A stretch of 64,000 nucleotides of DNA from Erythrobacteraceae bacterium. GTDB lineage: Bacteria; Pseudomonadota; Alphaproteobacteria; Sphingomonadales; Sphingomonadaceae. Shown one piece after another: positions 53,882-62,209 of the stretch. How positions within the stretch are numbered: position 1 is the stretch's first letter; each line of letters begins with the position of its first letter. The position numbers and the translations under genes are program-made. The notes beneath the pieces were generated by a model. The model worked only from the letters and a program-made list of their open reading frames with translations. It was not told the DNA's origin and searched no databases. Location of the stretch: NCBI GenBank assembly GCA_024642525.1, contig JAHEAX010000002.1, positions 1-64,000 on the forward strand, read 5' to 3'.

Positions 53882-53980
53882 AAGCGCGGTGTTCGCGATG
53901 CGGCTAGACGATTGGAAAAGGCCTGCGTAAGCCGGTATCGGGAATTTGAGTGAAGTTATTTCAACAAGGGGCAAGATTCG

Positions 53981-54676
53981 TTGCGTAAACTGGGGCTGAT
54001 CGGCGGGCTGAGCTGGGTTTCGACCGCGACCTATCTTGAACAGATAAACCGTGTGGTGCAGCGCCGCACAACGCGCCGGACCACTGCGCCCCTGCTCATC
54101 GAAAGCCTCGATTTCGCGGATGCCTACGATCTGCGCGAAGGCAGCAATTGGGACCGGTACGGCACAGAACTGGCCAATTCGGCAAAGCGGCTGGAACAGG
54201 CAGGCGCAAGCGGCGTGATCATCTGCGCCAATTCCATGCACAAGGTTTATGACCAGGTTGCGGCCGCCGTTGACATTCCCGTCATCCACAGCGCGGACTG
54301 CATCGGCGCGAAGATGGCGAAAGACGGGGTGACCAATGTTGCCCTGATCGGGCGGCGCAGCGTGATGATCGAGAATTTCTACCGCCAGCGGCTGGTTTCC
54401 CATGGGGTCGACCTGATGGCGCCCGACATAGACAACGTCGAACTGGTCGACCGGATCATTTCGGATGAACTGATGGTCGGCAAGACGAGCCGCAACGCCG
54501 AGAGGGAATTGCGCACCATTATCGCCAAAAAGGCGCAAGCAGGCGCGCGCGCAATCGTGCTGGCCTGCACAGAGCTGGAACTGGTGGTGGATGTGGATGC
54601 CAACGTGCTGCCGATATATGATTCCGCACGTATCCACTGCGAAGCGGCAGCTGACTGGATTCTGGGCGAAACGTAG
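53981..54676 (+). CDS. Aspartate/glutamate racemase family protein
   Basis: Protein of 231 aa from a TTG at 53981 with AAGGGG upstream. Two catalytic cysteines are seen: GVIICANSMHKVYDQ (about 83) and IVLACTELELVV (about 192), in the racemase pattern xCxNxMH and CTE. The start GLIGGLSWVSTATYLEQIN matches aspartate racemases (YgeA-like). It interconverts D- and L-amino acids, probably aspartate or a broad set, in the cytoplasm. No neighbours suggest a pathway. Confidence 0.9.
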   Translation: MRKLGLIGGLSWVSTATYLEQINRVVQRRTTRRTTAPLLIESLDFADAYDLREGSNWDRYGTELANSAKRLEQAGASGVIICANSMHKVYDQVAAAVDIPVIHSADCIGAKMAKDGVTNVALIGRRSVMIENFYRQRLVSHGVDLMAPDIDNVELVDRIISDELMVGKTSRNAERELRTIIAKKAQAGARAIVLACTELELVVDVDANVLPIYDSARIHCEAAADWILGET

Positions 54677-54806
54677 TTTTCAACAGCCTTGCTTGTCGCT
54701 TGCCTGCGCGGCTGATAGCAAGATGCCAAGGCAGGGGTGTTTCGGCGCAATTGCTGCATGATTTTCGAGATTACCGGCGCTGCTTTCACATCGACCGGAA
54801 AACTCT

Positions 54807-54834
54807 GGGCCGTCAGTCGCAAGATTGACGGCCC
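54807..54834 (+). terminator. Hairpin between racemase and dgt
   Basis: Stem GGGCCGTCA/TGACGGCCC (9 bp) with a 10-nt loop, followed by TTCTTG. About 130 bp after the racemase stop in a 241-bp gap otherwise without a gene; a weak terminator or attenuator. Confidence 0.5.
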
Positions 54835-54917
54835 TTCTTGGTCCAGCGCGCTGATTTGCGATGTTGCCCGATTGTTCCCGTTGTTTGATGCCGCAGCCTC
54901 TCGTAAGCCCGCGCAAC

Positions 54918-56078
54918 ATGACACGTGCCCCTTTCGCCGCCGATCCAACCGCTTCGCGCGGCCGTGAATTCCCCGAAAACCGCGAGGGAACACGCGGACC
55001 GCGCAGCGAATTCCAGCGCGACCGCGATCGTATCATCCATTCCATCGCTTTCAGGCGTCTGCGCAGCAAGACGCAGGTCTTCATTTCGCCCGACGGGGAC
55101 CATTACCGCACCCGCCTGACACACAGCCTGGAAGTTGCCCAGATTGGCCGCGTCATTGCCCGCGCATTGGGCCTTGATGAAGACCTGACCGAGGCCCTGT
55201 GTCTGGGGCATGACATCGGCCATCCTCCTTTCGGCCATGCCGGTGAAACCGCGCTGTCGCAGGCGATGGAACGCCACGGCGGTTTCGATCACAATGCCCA
55301 GACGCTGCGGATGTTGATGCGGCTGGAAAGCCCCTATTGCGATCATGAAGGGCTGAACCTGACGTGGGAGTTGCTGGAAGGCATGGCCAAGCACAATGGC
55401 CCTGTCACAAACCCCGGCTGGGCGCTGGCGGAACTCGACCGCGATTTTCCGCTGGAACTGGACCAGTATCCATCGCTGGAAGCGCAGATCGCCGCAATTG
55501 CTGACGATATCGCCTATGACAATCATGACATCGACGACGGTCTGCGTGCCGGAATGCTGGAACTGGATGATCTGCTGACGCTCGATTTTGTTGCTGACCA
55601 GTGGCGGCATGTAGAACGCCGTTTCCAGCGCGCCCCGCACGACCGCCAGTTGCGCGAACTTGTCCGGGGCCAGATCGGGGTGATGGTCAACGATGTGATC
55701 GAGCAGACGCGCGGCGCAGTGGCAGGTTGTGACAGCGTCGATGCGGTGCGAAGCGCGGGCAGGGCGCTCGGCACATTTTCGCCGCAGATGCAGGCGGACG
55801 AACGGCGGCTGAAGCAGTTCATGTATGAACGGCTCTATTACCACCCTGAACAAGTGGTCACATCAGAACGGGCGCGCGATGTGGTTGCGCGGTTGTATGC
55901 GGCCTATGAACAGGACGGCTCTCTGCTGCCCGATGGCTGGCGGCAGGCTTTGCCGCCTTCAGAGCCAGAACGCAGTCGCCATATCGCTGATTTCATTGCC
56001 GGGATGACAGACCGTTATGCCATCGATCAATGCGCCCGTATCTATGGCCGGATACCCGAAGGTCTGAGCAATGTCTGA
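54918..56078 (+). CDS. Deoxyguanosinetriphosphate triphosphohydrolase-like (HD domain)
   Basis: Protein of 386 aa from the ATG at 54918. The metal-binding HD motifs are visible: RTRLTHSLEVAQIGRVIARALG (His at about 69) and CLGHDIGHPPFGHAGETAL (HD at about 100). It continues with NAQTLRMLMRLE, ADDIAYDNHDIDDGL and a C-terminal helical region. The family hydrolyses dNTPs to deoxynucleoside and triphosphate. The overlap with the next gene is 8 bp. A housekeeping dNTP-balancing role fits the context; a defence role is not indicated. Confidence 0.9.
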   Translation: MTRAPFAADPTASRGREFPENREGTRGPRSEFQRDRDRIIHSIAFRRLRSKTQVFISPDGDHYRTRLTHSLEVAQIGRVIARALGLDEDLTEALCLGHDIGHPPFGHAGETALSQAMERHGGFDHNAQTLRMLMRLESPYCDHEGLNLTWELLEGMAKHNGPVTNPGWALAELDRDFPLELDQYPSLEAQIAAIADDIAYDNHDIDDGLRAGMLELDDLLTLDFVADQWRHVERRFQRAPHDRQLRELVRGQIGVMVNDVIEQTRGAVAGCDSVDAVRSAGRALGTFSPQMQADERRLKQFMYERLYYHPEQVVTSERARDVVARLYAAYEQDGSLLPDGWRQALPPSEPERSRHIADFIAGMTDRYAIDQCARIYGRIPEGLSNV

Positions 56079-56769
56079 TCCGCTGCGCATTGCCCTTGTC
56101 GGTGCCACGGGCCTTGTCGGCCGCGCCGTTGTCCATGCAGCAACGGGCCGCGAGGATATGCGGCTGGTGGCGATTGCACGGCGCGAAATGAAGCTGCCGA
56201 CGGGCGCGCGAATGGAAATGTTCGTCGCAGAACCGTCCCATTGGGGCGAGGTGATCGAAGCAGTGAAGCCTGATGTGCTGATCAATGCGCTGGGCACCAC
56301 ATGGAACAAATCCGGCAAGGATGAAGCGGCATTTCGCGCAGTGGACCAGGACCTGGTGCTGGATGTTGCCCGTGCGGCACACAAGGCAGGCGTGAAGCGC
56401 TTTATCTCGATCAGTTCAGTGGGTGCCAGCCTCGCGGCCAAGAACTTCTACCTGCAGGTGAAAGGCGAGGTCGAACGCGATCTGGCCAAGGTCGGATTCA
56501 AGCGGCTCGACATATTGCGGCCCGGGCTGCTCCGCGGCAGCCGCGAAAATGACGTGCGTGCGGCAGAGGGCCTAGGCAGAATTGCAGCGCCTCTCCTCAA
56601 CATGGCCCTGCATGGCAAATTCAGGCAATATCGCGCAATCAAGGCAGAAACGGTTGCCGATGCGGCACTTTCGCTGGCAATGAAGAAGGCTGGCGGCAAA
56701 TTCGCCCATGACAACGATGCGATTATTCGCGCCGCGCAATCACTGACAAGGCCCGAACTGGCCCCCTAG
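56071..56769 (+). CDS. NAD(P)-binding atypical SDR/epimerase-like protein
   Basis: Protein of 232 aa. N-terminal Rossmann motif IALVGATGLVGRAVVHAA (G-x-x-G-x-x-G at about 10-16), then VLINALGTTWNKSGKDEAAF and FISISSVGASLAAKNFYLQVKGEVER. The Y-x-x-x-K motif appears as YLQVKG. It resembles the HTATIP2/TIP30-type atypical SDRs. Substrate and role unknown. The start overlaps the dgt stop by 8 bp. Confidence 0.84.
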   Translation: MSDPLRIALVGATGLVGRAVVHAATGREDMRLVAIARREMKLPTGARMEMFVAEPSHWGEVIEAVKPDVLINALGTTWNKSGKDEAAFRAVDQDLVLDVARAAHKAGVKRFISISSVGASLAAKNFYLQVKGEVERDLAKVGFKRLDILRPGLLRGSRENDVRAAEGLGRIAAPLLNMALHGKFRQYRAIKAETVADAALSLAMKKAGGKFAHDNDAIIRAAQSLTRPELAP

Positions 56770-56787
56770 CCCGAGAGGAACATTGCC

Positions 56788-57243
56788 ATGTGGCAGACAA
56801 TTTTCAGCGCGGCGAACCTGGTGGCAATGGCGGGGTGGGTTGTGCTCATTTTCCTGCCGCGCAGGCCATTGCCGCTGACGGCTGTGCTGTATCTGGGCGT
56901 TGGACTGCTGTGCATGGTCTATAGCGCCGGTCTGATTGCGCTGCTGTCAGGTGCGGTGGATGCTGGCGGTGGGCCCGATGCGGCCATGAACTTTTCCACT
57001 ATCGAGGGTGTTCGCGCCATCTTTGCATCTGATGGCGGGGTTACCATCGGCTGGACGCATTATCTGGCCTTTGACCTTTTTACCGGCCTGTGGATTGCGC
57101 GCGATGCAGATGCGAAAGATTTCTCTCGGTTCATCCAGGCCCCCGTTCTGTTTGCCACTTTCATGGCTGGTCCGCTGGGCTTGTTCGTGTGGCTGATCGT
57201 GCGCGAAAGGCGCGCGCGCAAACATGGCCGGATGAAAGTCTGA
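56788..57243 (+). CDS. ABA4-like integral membrane protein (DUF4281)
   Basis: Protein of 151 aa with four hydrophobic segments: TIFSAANLVAMAGWVVLIFL, LPLTAVLYLGVGLLCMVYSAGLIALLSG, GWTHYLAFDLFTGLWIA and APVLFATFMAGPLGLFVWLIV. The sequence LAFDLFTGLWIARDA and FMAGPLGL match the ABA4-like family, plant members of which are required for neoxanthin synthesis. In bacteria the role is unknown; a carotenoid link is only suggestive. Neighbour to a methyltransferase 16 bp downstream. Confidence 0.82.
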   Translation: MWQTIFSAANLVAMAGWVVLIFLPRRPLPLTAVLYLGVGLLCMVYSAGLIALLSGAVDAGGGPDAAMNFSTIEGVRAIFASDGGVTIGWTHYLAFDLFTGLWIARDADAKDFSRFIQAPVLFATFMAGPLGLFVWLIVRERRARKHGRMKV

Positions 57244-57259
57244 CTGGTCTGCCCGCGCA

Positions 57260-57853
57260 ATGAAGCGCCACGCCCCGGCCACGGCGCGCAACAGCGCGGC
57301 CATCGCGCAGGTCCTGCAAATGGAATTGCCCGGCCAGGGCCAAGTGCTGGAAGTGGCCAGCGGCACCGGCGAACACGCCGTCTATTTTGCGAAAGCGTTT
57401 CCGCAATTGAACTGGCAGCCCAGCGATCAGGACCCAGAAGCGTTGCTGTCGATCGAGGAATGGAGCGCTGAAGCGGGCCTTGTAAACCTGTTGCCGCCGG
57501 TCAGGATAAATGCCGCTGATGTTGAATGGGCGGTGGCTGATGCCTCGGCAATCCTGTGCATCAACATGGTGCATATCAGCCCGTGGCAATCAGCCGAGGG
57601 GCTGTTTCGAAATGCGGGCCGCATATTGGCCAAAGGCGCGCCGCTGGTGCTTTATGGGCCGTTTCTGGAAGCGGGTGTTGAAACGGCCCCGTCCAATACG
57701 GATTTCGATGCCAGCCTGAAGGCCCGAGATAAGCGATGGGGGCTGCGCGAACTGCCTCGGTTGGACATGCTGGCCGAAGAATGCGGGCTCGGTCGAACAG
57801 CGCGCCATCCCATGCCGGCCAACAATCTGACGCTTGTCTATCGGCGGACTTGA
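57260..57853 (+). CDS. DUF938 SAM-dependent methyltransferase
   Basis: Protein of 197 aa. Starts MKRHAPATARNSAAIAQVL, the usual DUF938 beginning. SAM motif I: VLEVASGTGEHAVYFAKAF (about 30-48), followed by WQPSDQDPEAL. Further family blocks: CINMVHISPWQSAEGLFRNAG and LVLYGPFLEAG. The methyl acceptor is not known. Last gene of the plus-strand series dgt-SDR-ABA4-DUF938. Confidence 0.9.
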   Translation: MKRHAPATARNSAAIAQVLQMELPGQGQVLEVASGTGEHAVYFAKAFPQLNWQPSDQDPEALLSIEEWSAEAGLVNLLPPVRINAADVEWAVADASAILCINMVHISPWQSAEGLFRNAGRILAKGAPLVLYGPFLEAGVETAPSNTDFDASLKARDKRWGLRELPRLDMLAEECGLGRTARHPMPANNLTLVYRRT

Positions 57854-57882
57854 AGCCCCTAGAGCGGCCTTGAAAAAGGGAA

Positions 57883-57908
57883 CGCCCGCCGGATCTCTCC
57901 GACGGGCG
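57883..57908 (-). terminator. Hairpin terminator downstream of the entericidin gene
   Basis: Stem CGCCCGCCGGA/TCCGACGGGCG with one mismatch and a TCTC loop. On the minus strand it is followed by TTCCCTTTTTC, so it ends the small minus-strand lipoprotein transcript and may also stop the plus strand. Confidence 0.7.
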
Positions 57909-57949
57909 CCCTGCGACCCTACAGACGTAGGGTGAGAATGTTTTTGAAA

Positions 57950-58078
57950 TCAGGTGATGTCGTCGCCTGCCTGGCCGACAGATTCGATGTCGTTGCCAAG
58001 GCCTTTGACCGTGTTGCAGGCTGCAGCAGACATGGTCATTGCGGTGATGCCAACGGCGATAAGAATTTTACGAACCAT
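57950..58078 (-). CDS. Entericidin A/B family small lipoprotein
   Basis: Protein of 42 aa from the ATG at 58078. Signal MVRKILIAVGITAMTMSAAAC with lipobox SAAAC, then a short mature part NTVKGLGNDIESVGQAGDDIT. The C-N-T-x-x-G-x-G-x-D-I-x-x-x-G pattern is that of entericidins, membrane lipoproteins first described as a toxin/antidote pair in E. coli. Only one is present here. The longer ORF-track frame includes unlikely residues. Confidence 0.9.
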   Translation of the reverse strand: MVRKILIAVGITAMTMSAAACNTVKGLGNDIESVGQAGDDIT

Positions 58079-58145
58079 TTTCAGTCTCCGAATTATGCCT
58101 GATGCAGGCAATCGGATACATAACGCGTGTTCTGTGCCAAGGTTC

Positions 58146-59051
58146 CTAATCACCTGCGATTAATTGCGGGGCGGTTTTAGACAGGCGGTGTTCTCGCCAT
58201 GCGATGAGCAGGCCCGCGCCAACAATCAGCGGCGCGCCAAACCATGTTGCAGCAGGCGGCAACCGGTCAAAAACAGCCCATCCAAACAAAGTCGCCCAGA
58301 TCAGCGCGGAATAATCCATCACGATCACGCTGGCGACTGCGCCAATACGCAAGGCCGCTGTAAGCAGAAACTGGCCGAGAATGCCGAACAGGGCGAGGCC
58401 GCCCAGCAGCATCCATTCATAAGGCGTGTGCGACCGCGCCACAAATGGCAGCGCCAGCGCCAGAACAGGTGTGCTGAAGGCGGAAAAATAGAAGACAGTC
58501 GTCAGCGGATGCTCGGTCTTGCCAAGATCGCGGATCTGGATCGAGATGAGTGCGATCATGAAGGCGGCAGACAGGGATACAATCGCGCCCAGTAGCGGAA
58601 TGTCGCCCTTGCCGGGCTGGGCAATAACCAGCACCCCGGCAAACCCCATCAGCACTGCCGCCCAGCGATAACGGCCTACCTTTTCATGCAGCAGCAGCGC
58701 GGAAAGGATGACGGCCCAGATGGCAGAGGTGAAATTGAAAGTGGTTGCCTCGGCCAGCGGCAACAGCAGTACGCCGCCAAAATTGAGGAACATGCCGATC
58801 AGGCCGTATATCGCCCTCTTGCCGTGCAGGGTGATGCGCTCGGTCCTGAGCAGATACATCGTGCCGCTGGCAAAGAACCAAGCGCCGAGAACGGGCAGAG
58901 TGACAACTTGCCGCCAGAACAGGATTTCCGCGAGATGAACCCCGCTTTCCCCAAGCAGCTTGACGAAGACCAGCATCACCGACAGCACGAATGCCGCGCC
59001 CAACCGGACGACGAGTGCAAATACCGGCCTTTGAAGGGGAACCTCGCTCAT
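58146..59051 (-). CDS. DMT-superfamily (EamA) transporter
   Basis: Protein of 301 aa with ten hydrophobic segments, for example LVVRLGAAFVLSVMLVFVKLLG, AIWAVILSALLLHEKV and FGAPLIVGAGLLIAWREH. Two EamA repeats are seen. Motif LLPLAEATTFNFTSAIWAVILSALLLHEK is typical. A drug/metabolite exporter of unknown substrate. A second EamA gene in this window (61221) has a similar layout but is not adjacent. It is convergent with DUF938 across the entericidin gene. Confidence 0.9.
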   Translation of the reverse strand: MSEVPLQRPVFALVVRLGAAFVLSVMLVFVKLLGESGVHLAEILFWRQVVTLPVLGAWFFASGTMYLLRTERITLHGKRAIYGLIGMFLNFGGVLLLPLAEATTFNFTSAIWAVILSALLLHEKVGRYRWAAVLMGFAGVLVIAQPGKGDIPLLGAIVSLSAAFMIALISIQIRDLGKTEHPLTTVFYFSAFSTPVLALALPFVARSHTPYEWMLLGGLALFGILGQFLLTAALRIGAVASVIVMDYSALIWATLFGWAVFDRLPPAATWFGAPLIVGAGLLIAWREHRLSKTAPQLIAGD

Positions 59052-59148
59052 CCAGCGGCCTTAAGCGCTGCGTCCTGATTCTCAAGCAACAAGAATTTCC
59101 GGTCGCCCGTTGTCCTGCTGCCGGAAAGTGACCATATCGCGCTGCGCG

Positions 59149-59379
59149 ATGAAACTGCACGAATTCCTGACCTTTGCCAGCGAAGCTGAAATTGCCGGCC
59201 TGTGGGGTCTTGGGATGATCGGTATCGCCCTTCTGGCCCTGCTGGGCGAGCGCAGGCGCATGAAGCGCGCGCGCATTGACGGGGTCGGCTGGGTGCCGTG
59301 GACCAGCATTTTCATGACCAGCGCCATCATCGGCGCGGGTCTGCTGGCCTTGGCAGCCAAGGGACTTATGGCAGGCTGA
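59149..59379 (+). CDS. Small membrane protein, 76 aa
   Basis: Protein of 76 aa from the ATG at 59149. Two hydrophobic segments: AGLWGLGMIGIALLALLG and WTSIFMTSAIIGAGLLALAAKGL, separated by a basic loop ERRRMKRARIDGVG. It ends 3 bp before the convergent cpaF stop. No family recognised. It is accepted on membrane pattern and position; moderate confidence. Confidence 0.55.
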   Translation: MKLHEFLTFASEAEIAGLWGLGMIGIALLALLGERRRMKRARIDGVGWVPWTSIFMTSAIIGAGLLALAAKGLMAG

Positions 59380-59382
59380 GCC

Positions 59383-60915
59383 TTAGAGGCAGGCTTCCAG
59401 ATAGGCCTGGTCAAAACCGAACTGGCGCGCCTTTTCCAGCGTGTATGGACGCAGGCCTGACGAACGATATTCGCCAAGGATCTTGCCGTCGTCGCTTTCT
59501 TCCAGATATTCGAATTTGAACAGTTCCTGCGTAACGATCACGTCGCCTTCCATCCCGATGACTTCGGTGATGTTGGTGGTGCGGCGCGAACCGTCGCGCA
59601 GACGCTTTACCTGCACGATAAGATCGACAGATTCTGCAATCTGGCGCGAAATCGCTTCCTTCGGAATCTTGATGTCGCCCATCAGGATCATGTTTTCCAT
59701 ACGGCCAAGGCATTCGCGCGGGCTGTTGGCGTGAAGCGTACACATGGACCCGTCATGGCCGGTGTTCATGGCGGCCAGAAGATCGAAGCATTCCGCGCCG
59801 CGGATTTCGCCCAGGATGATGCGGTCAGGTCGCATACGCAGGGCGTTCTTCACAAGATCGCCAATGGTAATCGCGCCCTGTCCTTCAAGGTTTGGCGGGC
59901 GGGTTTCCAGCGGCAGCCAGTGTGGCTGCTGCAGGCGAAGTTCGGCGGCATCTTCAATCGTCAGCACGCGTTCGCCGGGGTCGATCATTTTCGACAAGGC
60001 GTTGAGCATCGTGGTTTTACCCGAACCGGTACCGCCCGAAATGACGACATTCATCCGGCACGCACCGGCAATTTTCAGCGCGGTTGCCATTTTGTCGCTC
60101 ATCGAGCCGAACTCCTTGAGCATATCGATGGTGATAGGCTTCTCGGAGAATTTACGAATCGAGATCGCCGTGCCGCGCAGCGACAGTGGCGGGACGATGA
60201 CGTTGACGCGGCTGCCGTCCTTGAGACGGGCGTCAGCCAGCGGCGTGGTCTGGTCGACGCGGCGGCCAACCTGGTTCACGATGCGCTGGGCGATCTGGAA
60301 CAGGTGCTGTTCGTCGCGGAACTGGATCGGGGCAAGCATCAGCTTGCCCTTCTTTTCGATGTAGGTCTGGTCAGGCCCGTTGACCATGATGTCCGAAACA
60401 TCAGGGTCGCCGAGCAATTCTTCCAGCGGACCGAAGCCCAGCAATTCGTCGATCAGCACCTTTTCCAGCGCAAATTGCTCGCGCCGGTTGAGGGTGATTT
60501 TCAGCTCGGCCAGCACTTCCAGAATGATCGGCCGGAATTCTTCCGACAGTTCATCTTTGGACAGCGTGGCAGCAGCTTCGGGGTCAACACGTTCGAGCAG
60601 GCGGGGAAGTACCTGCTCCTTGATCTTGTGGACGCTTTGTTCAAATCCGCCGACATTCGACTGGTTGTCGACGACGTTATTGGCGCGTTCAGCCAGACGG
60701 CTCATTGCGTCGGCCTGAGGTGCGCCGCCATTGCCGCCAACAGCGTCCATCCCTTCGCCCGGCAGGGGCGGGAATTGCTCGCCACCTTGCGGCGAAGCGG
60801 GATTCTGGCTTGGGGCAGGGGCGCCGCCGCCCTTCATGGGCTTGGCAACACCGAAAGAAGGGCGCGCACCGGGCTTCATGGCCCCTGGGCCGCTTTTTCG
60901 TCCGAATGCGCTCAT
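59383..60915 (-). CDS. cpaF: CpaF-type secretion ATPase (Flp/Tad pilus)
   Basis: Protein of 510 aa from the ATG at 60915. A Pro/Gly-rich N-terminal stretch of about 80 residues precedes the CpaF core. Walker A is VVISGGTGSGKTTMLNALSKM, Walker B RMRPDRIILGEIRGAECFDLLAAMNTGHDGSMCTLHAN, and the Asp/His boxes LTIEDAAELRLQQPHWLPLETRPPN. The family powers Tad pilus assembly. No other cpa/tad gene is in the window, so it is either an orphan or its partners are elsewhere. A small hairpin is in the leader. Confidence 0.94.
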   Translation of the reverse strand: MSAFGRKSGPGAMKPGARPSFGVAKPMKGGGAPAPSQNPASPQGGEQFPPLPGEGMDAVGGNGGAPQADAMSRLAERANNVVDNQSNVGGFEQSVHKIKEQVLPRLLERVDPEAAATLSKDELSEEFRPIILEVLAELKITLNRREQFALEKVLIDELLGFGPLEELLGDPDVSDIMVNGPDQTYIEKKGKLMLAPIQFRDEQHLFQIAQRIVNQVGRRVDQTTPLADARLKDGSRVNVIVPPLSLRGTAISIRKFSEKPITIDMLKEFGSMSDKMATALKIAGACRMNVVISGGTGSGKTTMLNALSKMIDPGERVLTIEDAAELRLQQPHWLPLETRPPNLEGQGAITIGDLVKNALRMRPDRIILGEIRGAECFDLLAAMNTGHDGSMCTLHANSPRECLGRMENMILMGDIKIPKEAISRQIAESVDLIVQVKRLRDGSRRTTNITEVIGMEGDVIVTQELFKFEYLEESDDGKILGEYRSSGLRPYTLEKARQFGFDQAYLEACL

Positions 60916-61220
60916 CTGGCGTAACCCCCATTGTGGCAAAAGCCACATCAAACATGTGTGTCTGCTTCGTGTGATATGGCGAAGCAGTTCTGATCAAGAA
61001 TGGTGAATAATTCGGAAACCTTATTTTTTCTTAAACATCGGGCCGGCTTTCGGGCTGGCGGGCATTTTTTTGAATGATGGGCGTGGCGAAGCGTGTTGCG
61101 GGTCTTTTCGTGCCTGTTCCAATGGTCAAACCGGCCAACAGGCGGTAAGGGCACGCTTCGCGCTGCGGCATCGTCTTGTGCGGGGGCAACCCATTTTCTC
61201 TGACATCGCAGGAGCAACGC
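60916..61220. other. Divergent intergenic region between cpaF and an EamA gene
   Basis: The 305-bp gap carries promoters for both flanking genes. It contains the 6-bp hairpin TGTGGC-AAAA-GCCACA (60932-60947) in the cpaF leader and AT-rich patches such as TTATTTTTTCTTAAA (about 61021). A GC hairpin GCCGGC/GCTGGC (61042-61059) is followed by GGGCATTTTTTT. That last element could be the end of a small RNA, but no start is identified. No protein-coding gene is seen. Confidence 0.45.
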
Positions 61221-62120
61221 GTGCAAAAGAATGAAGAGAGCGGGCTACTTCTTGCTCTCGCTGGCTTTGCCCTGCTGTCTTGCGGTGATGCCATTATAAA
61301 GTCGATGGCGGGCGAGATCTCGCCCCTTGTGGTTGCAGCGCTGCGGTTTACCATCGGTGCAATCGGCCTTTCGGTCATCCTTGCAATAAGGGAAGGGGCG
61401 CAGGCGTTTCGTCCCCGGCGGCCATGGCTGCAGGCTGCACGCGGCATGTTTCTTGCAGCGGCCACCATCTGCTTCTTTTCTGCATTGTTCGTCATGCCGC
61501 TTGCCGAAGCGACTGCATTGATATTCGTCGCGCCCATCATAACCGCCTTGCTCAGCGGGCCTGTGTTGGGAGAAAAAGTCCCTCCTGCAACATGGATCGC
61601 ATCGGTGGTGGCATTTGGCGGGGTCATTCTCATCCTGCGGCCAAATCTGGCCGAACTGGGCATTGTCGCAATGCTGCCGCTTGGTTCTGCCGTGGCGTTC
61701 AGCATGATGATGCTGGCGAACCGCGCTGTTGCAGGCGATGGCAGCGCCTTGTCGATGCAGGTCTTCATGGCACTGGGAGCAGCGCCGATCCTGATTTTCT
61801 GCGCTTTGCTCGGTGGGGCCAGCGGAGCGCCGGTTCTGGCACTCAGCATGCCTGACTGGACGGTCGTTGCACGCTGCGCAGTCGTTGCTGTCAGCGCCAG
61901 CACTGCGCATTGGCTGGTCTATCTTGGGACGACGCGGGCCGGCGCAGCGACTGTTGCCCCCATGACTTATGCGCAGCTGCTGGTGGCTATCAGCCTTGGC
62001 TGGATCATGTTCGGTGATGCACCTGATGTGATAACTCTGATAGGCTCGGCCATCATCATCGGCGCGGGTCTGTTCCTGTGGAACAGCGGGCGAAGGCCAC
62101 AAAATCCAATCCTTGATTGA
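61221..62120 (+). CDS. DMT-superfamily (EamA) transporter
   Basis: Protein of 299 aa from the GTG at 61221, supported by GGAG upstream; the longer TTG frame has no RBS. Ten hydrophobic segments in two EamA halves: LLLALAGFALLSCGDAIIKS, FVMPLAEATALIFVAPIITALLSG, VAFGGVILILRP, LSMQVFMALGAAPILIFCALLG, VAPMTYAQLLVAISLGWIMFGD. Motif LAEATALIFVAPIITALLSG is family-typical. Substrate unknown. 89 bp upstream of glmS. Confidence 0.9.
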   Translation: MQKNEESGLLLALAGFALLSCGDAIIKSMAGEISPLVVAALRFTIGAIGLSVILAIREGAQAFRPRRPWLQAARGMFLAAATICFFSALFVMPLAEATALIFVAPIITALLSGPVLGEKVPPATWIASVVAFGGVILILRPNLAELGIVAMLPLGSAVAFSMMMLANRAVAGDGSALSMQVFMALGAAPILIFCALLGGASGAPVLALSMPDWTVVARCAVVAVSASTAHWLVYLGTTRAGAATVAPMTYAQLLVAISLGWIMFGDAPDVITLIGSAIIIGAGLFLWNSGRRPQNPILD

Positions 62121-62209
62121 ACATGGCGCACATCACGCTAAATCAGGCACCAATTCATGCCCGCGATTTCCGATGCAGGCAAAAAACCCTTGAATGAAAG
62201 CAGTTATTT

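Noticed and set aside
54680-54917. IscA/HesB gene opposite dgt, as seen next to dgt in some relatives
   Set aside because: I looked for the conserved CxGC motif on the minus strand here and did not find it; the gap holds only a hairpin.
54918-56078. dGTPase as part of an anti-phage defence system
   Set aside because: The family includes defence dGTPases, but this gene sits among housekeeping-type genes with no mobile or defence neighbours.
62121-62209. glmS ribozyme or riboswitch in front of glmS
   Set aside because: The 89-bp leader is too short and shows no ribozyme core. Such ribozymes are mostly found in Gram-positive bacteria.
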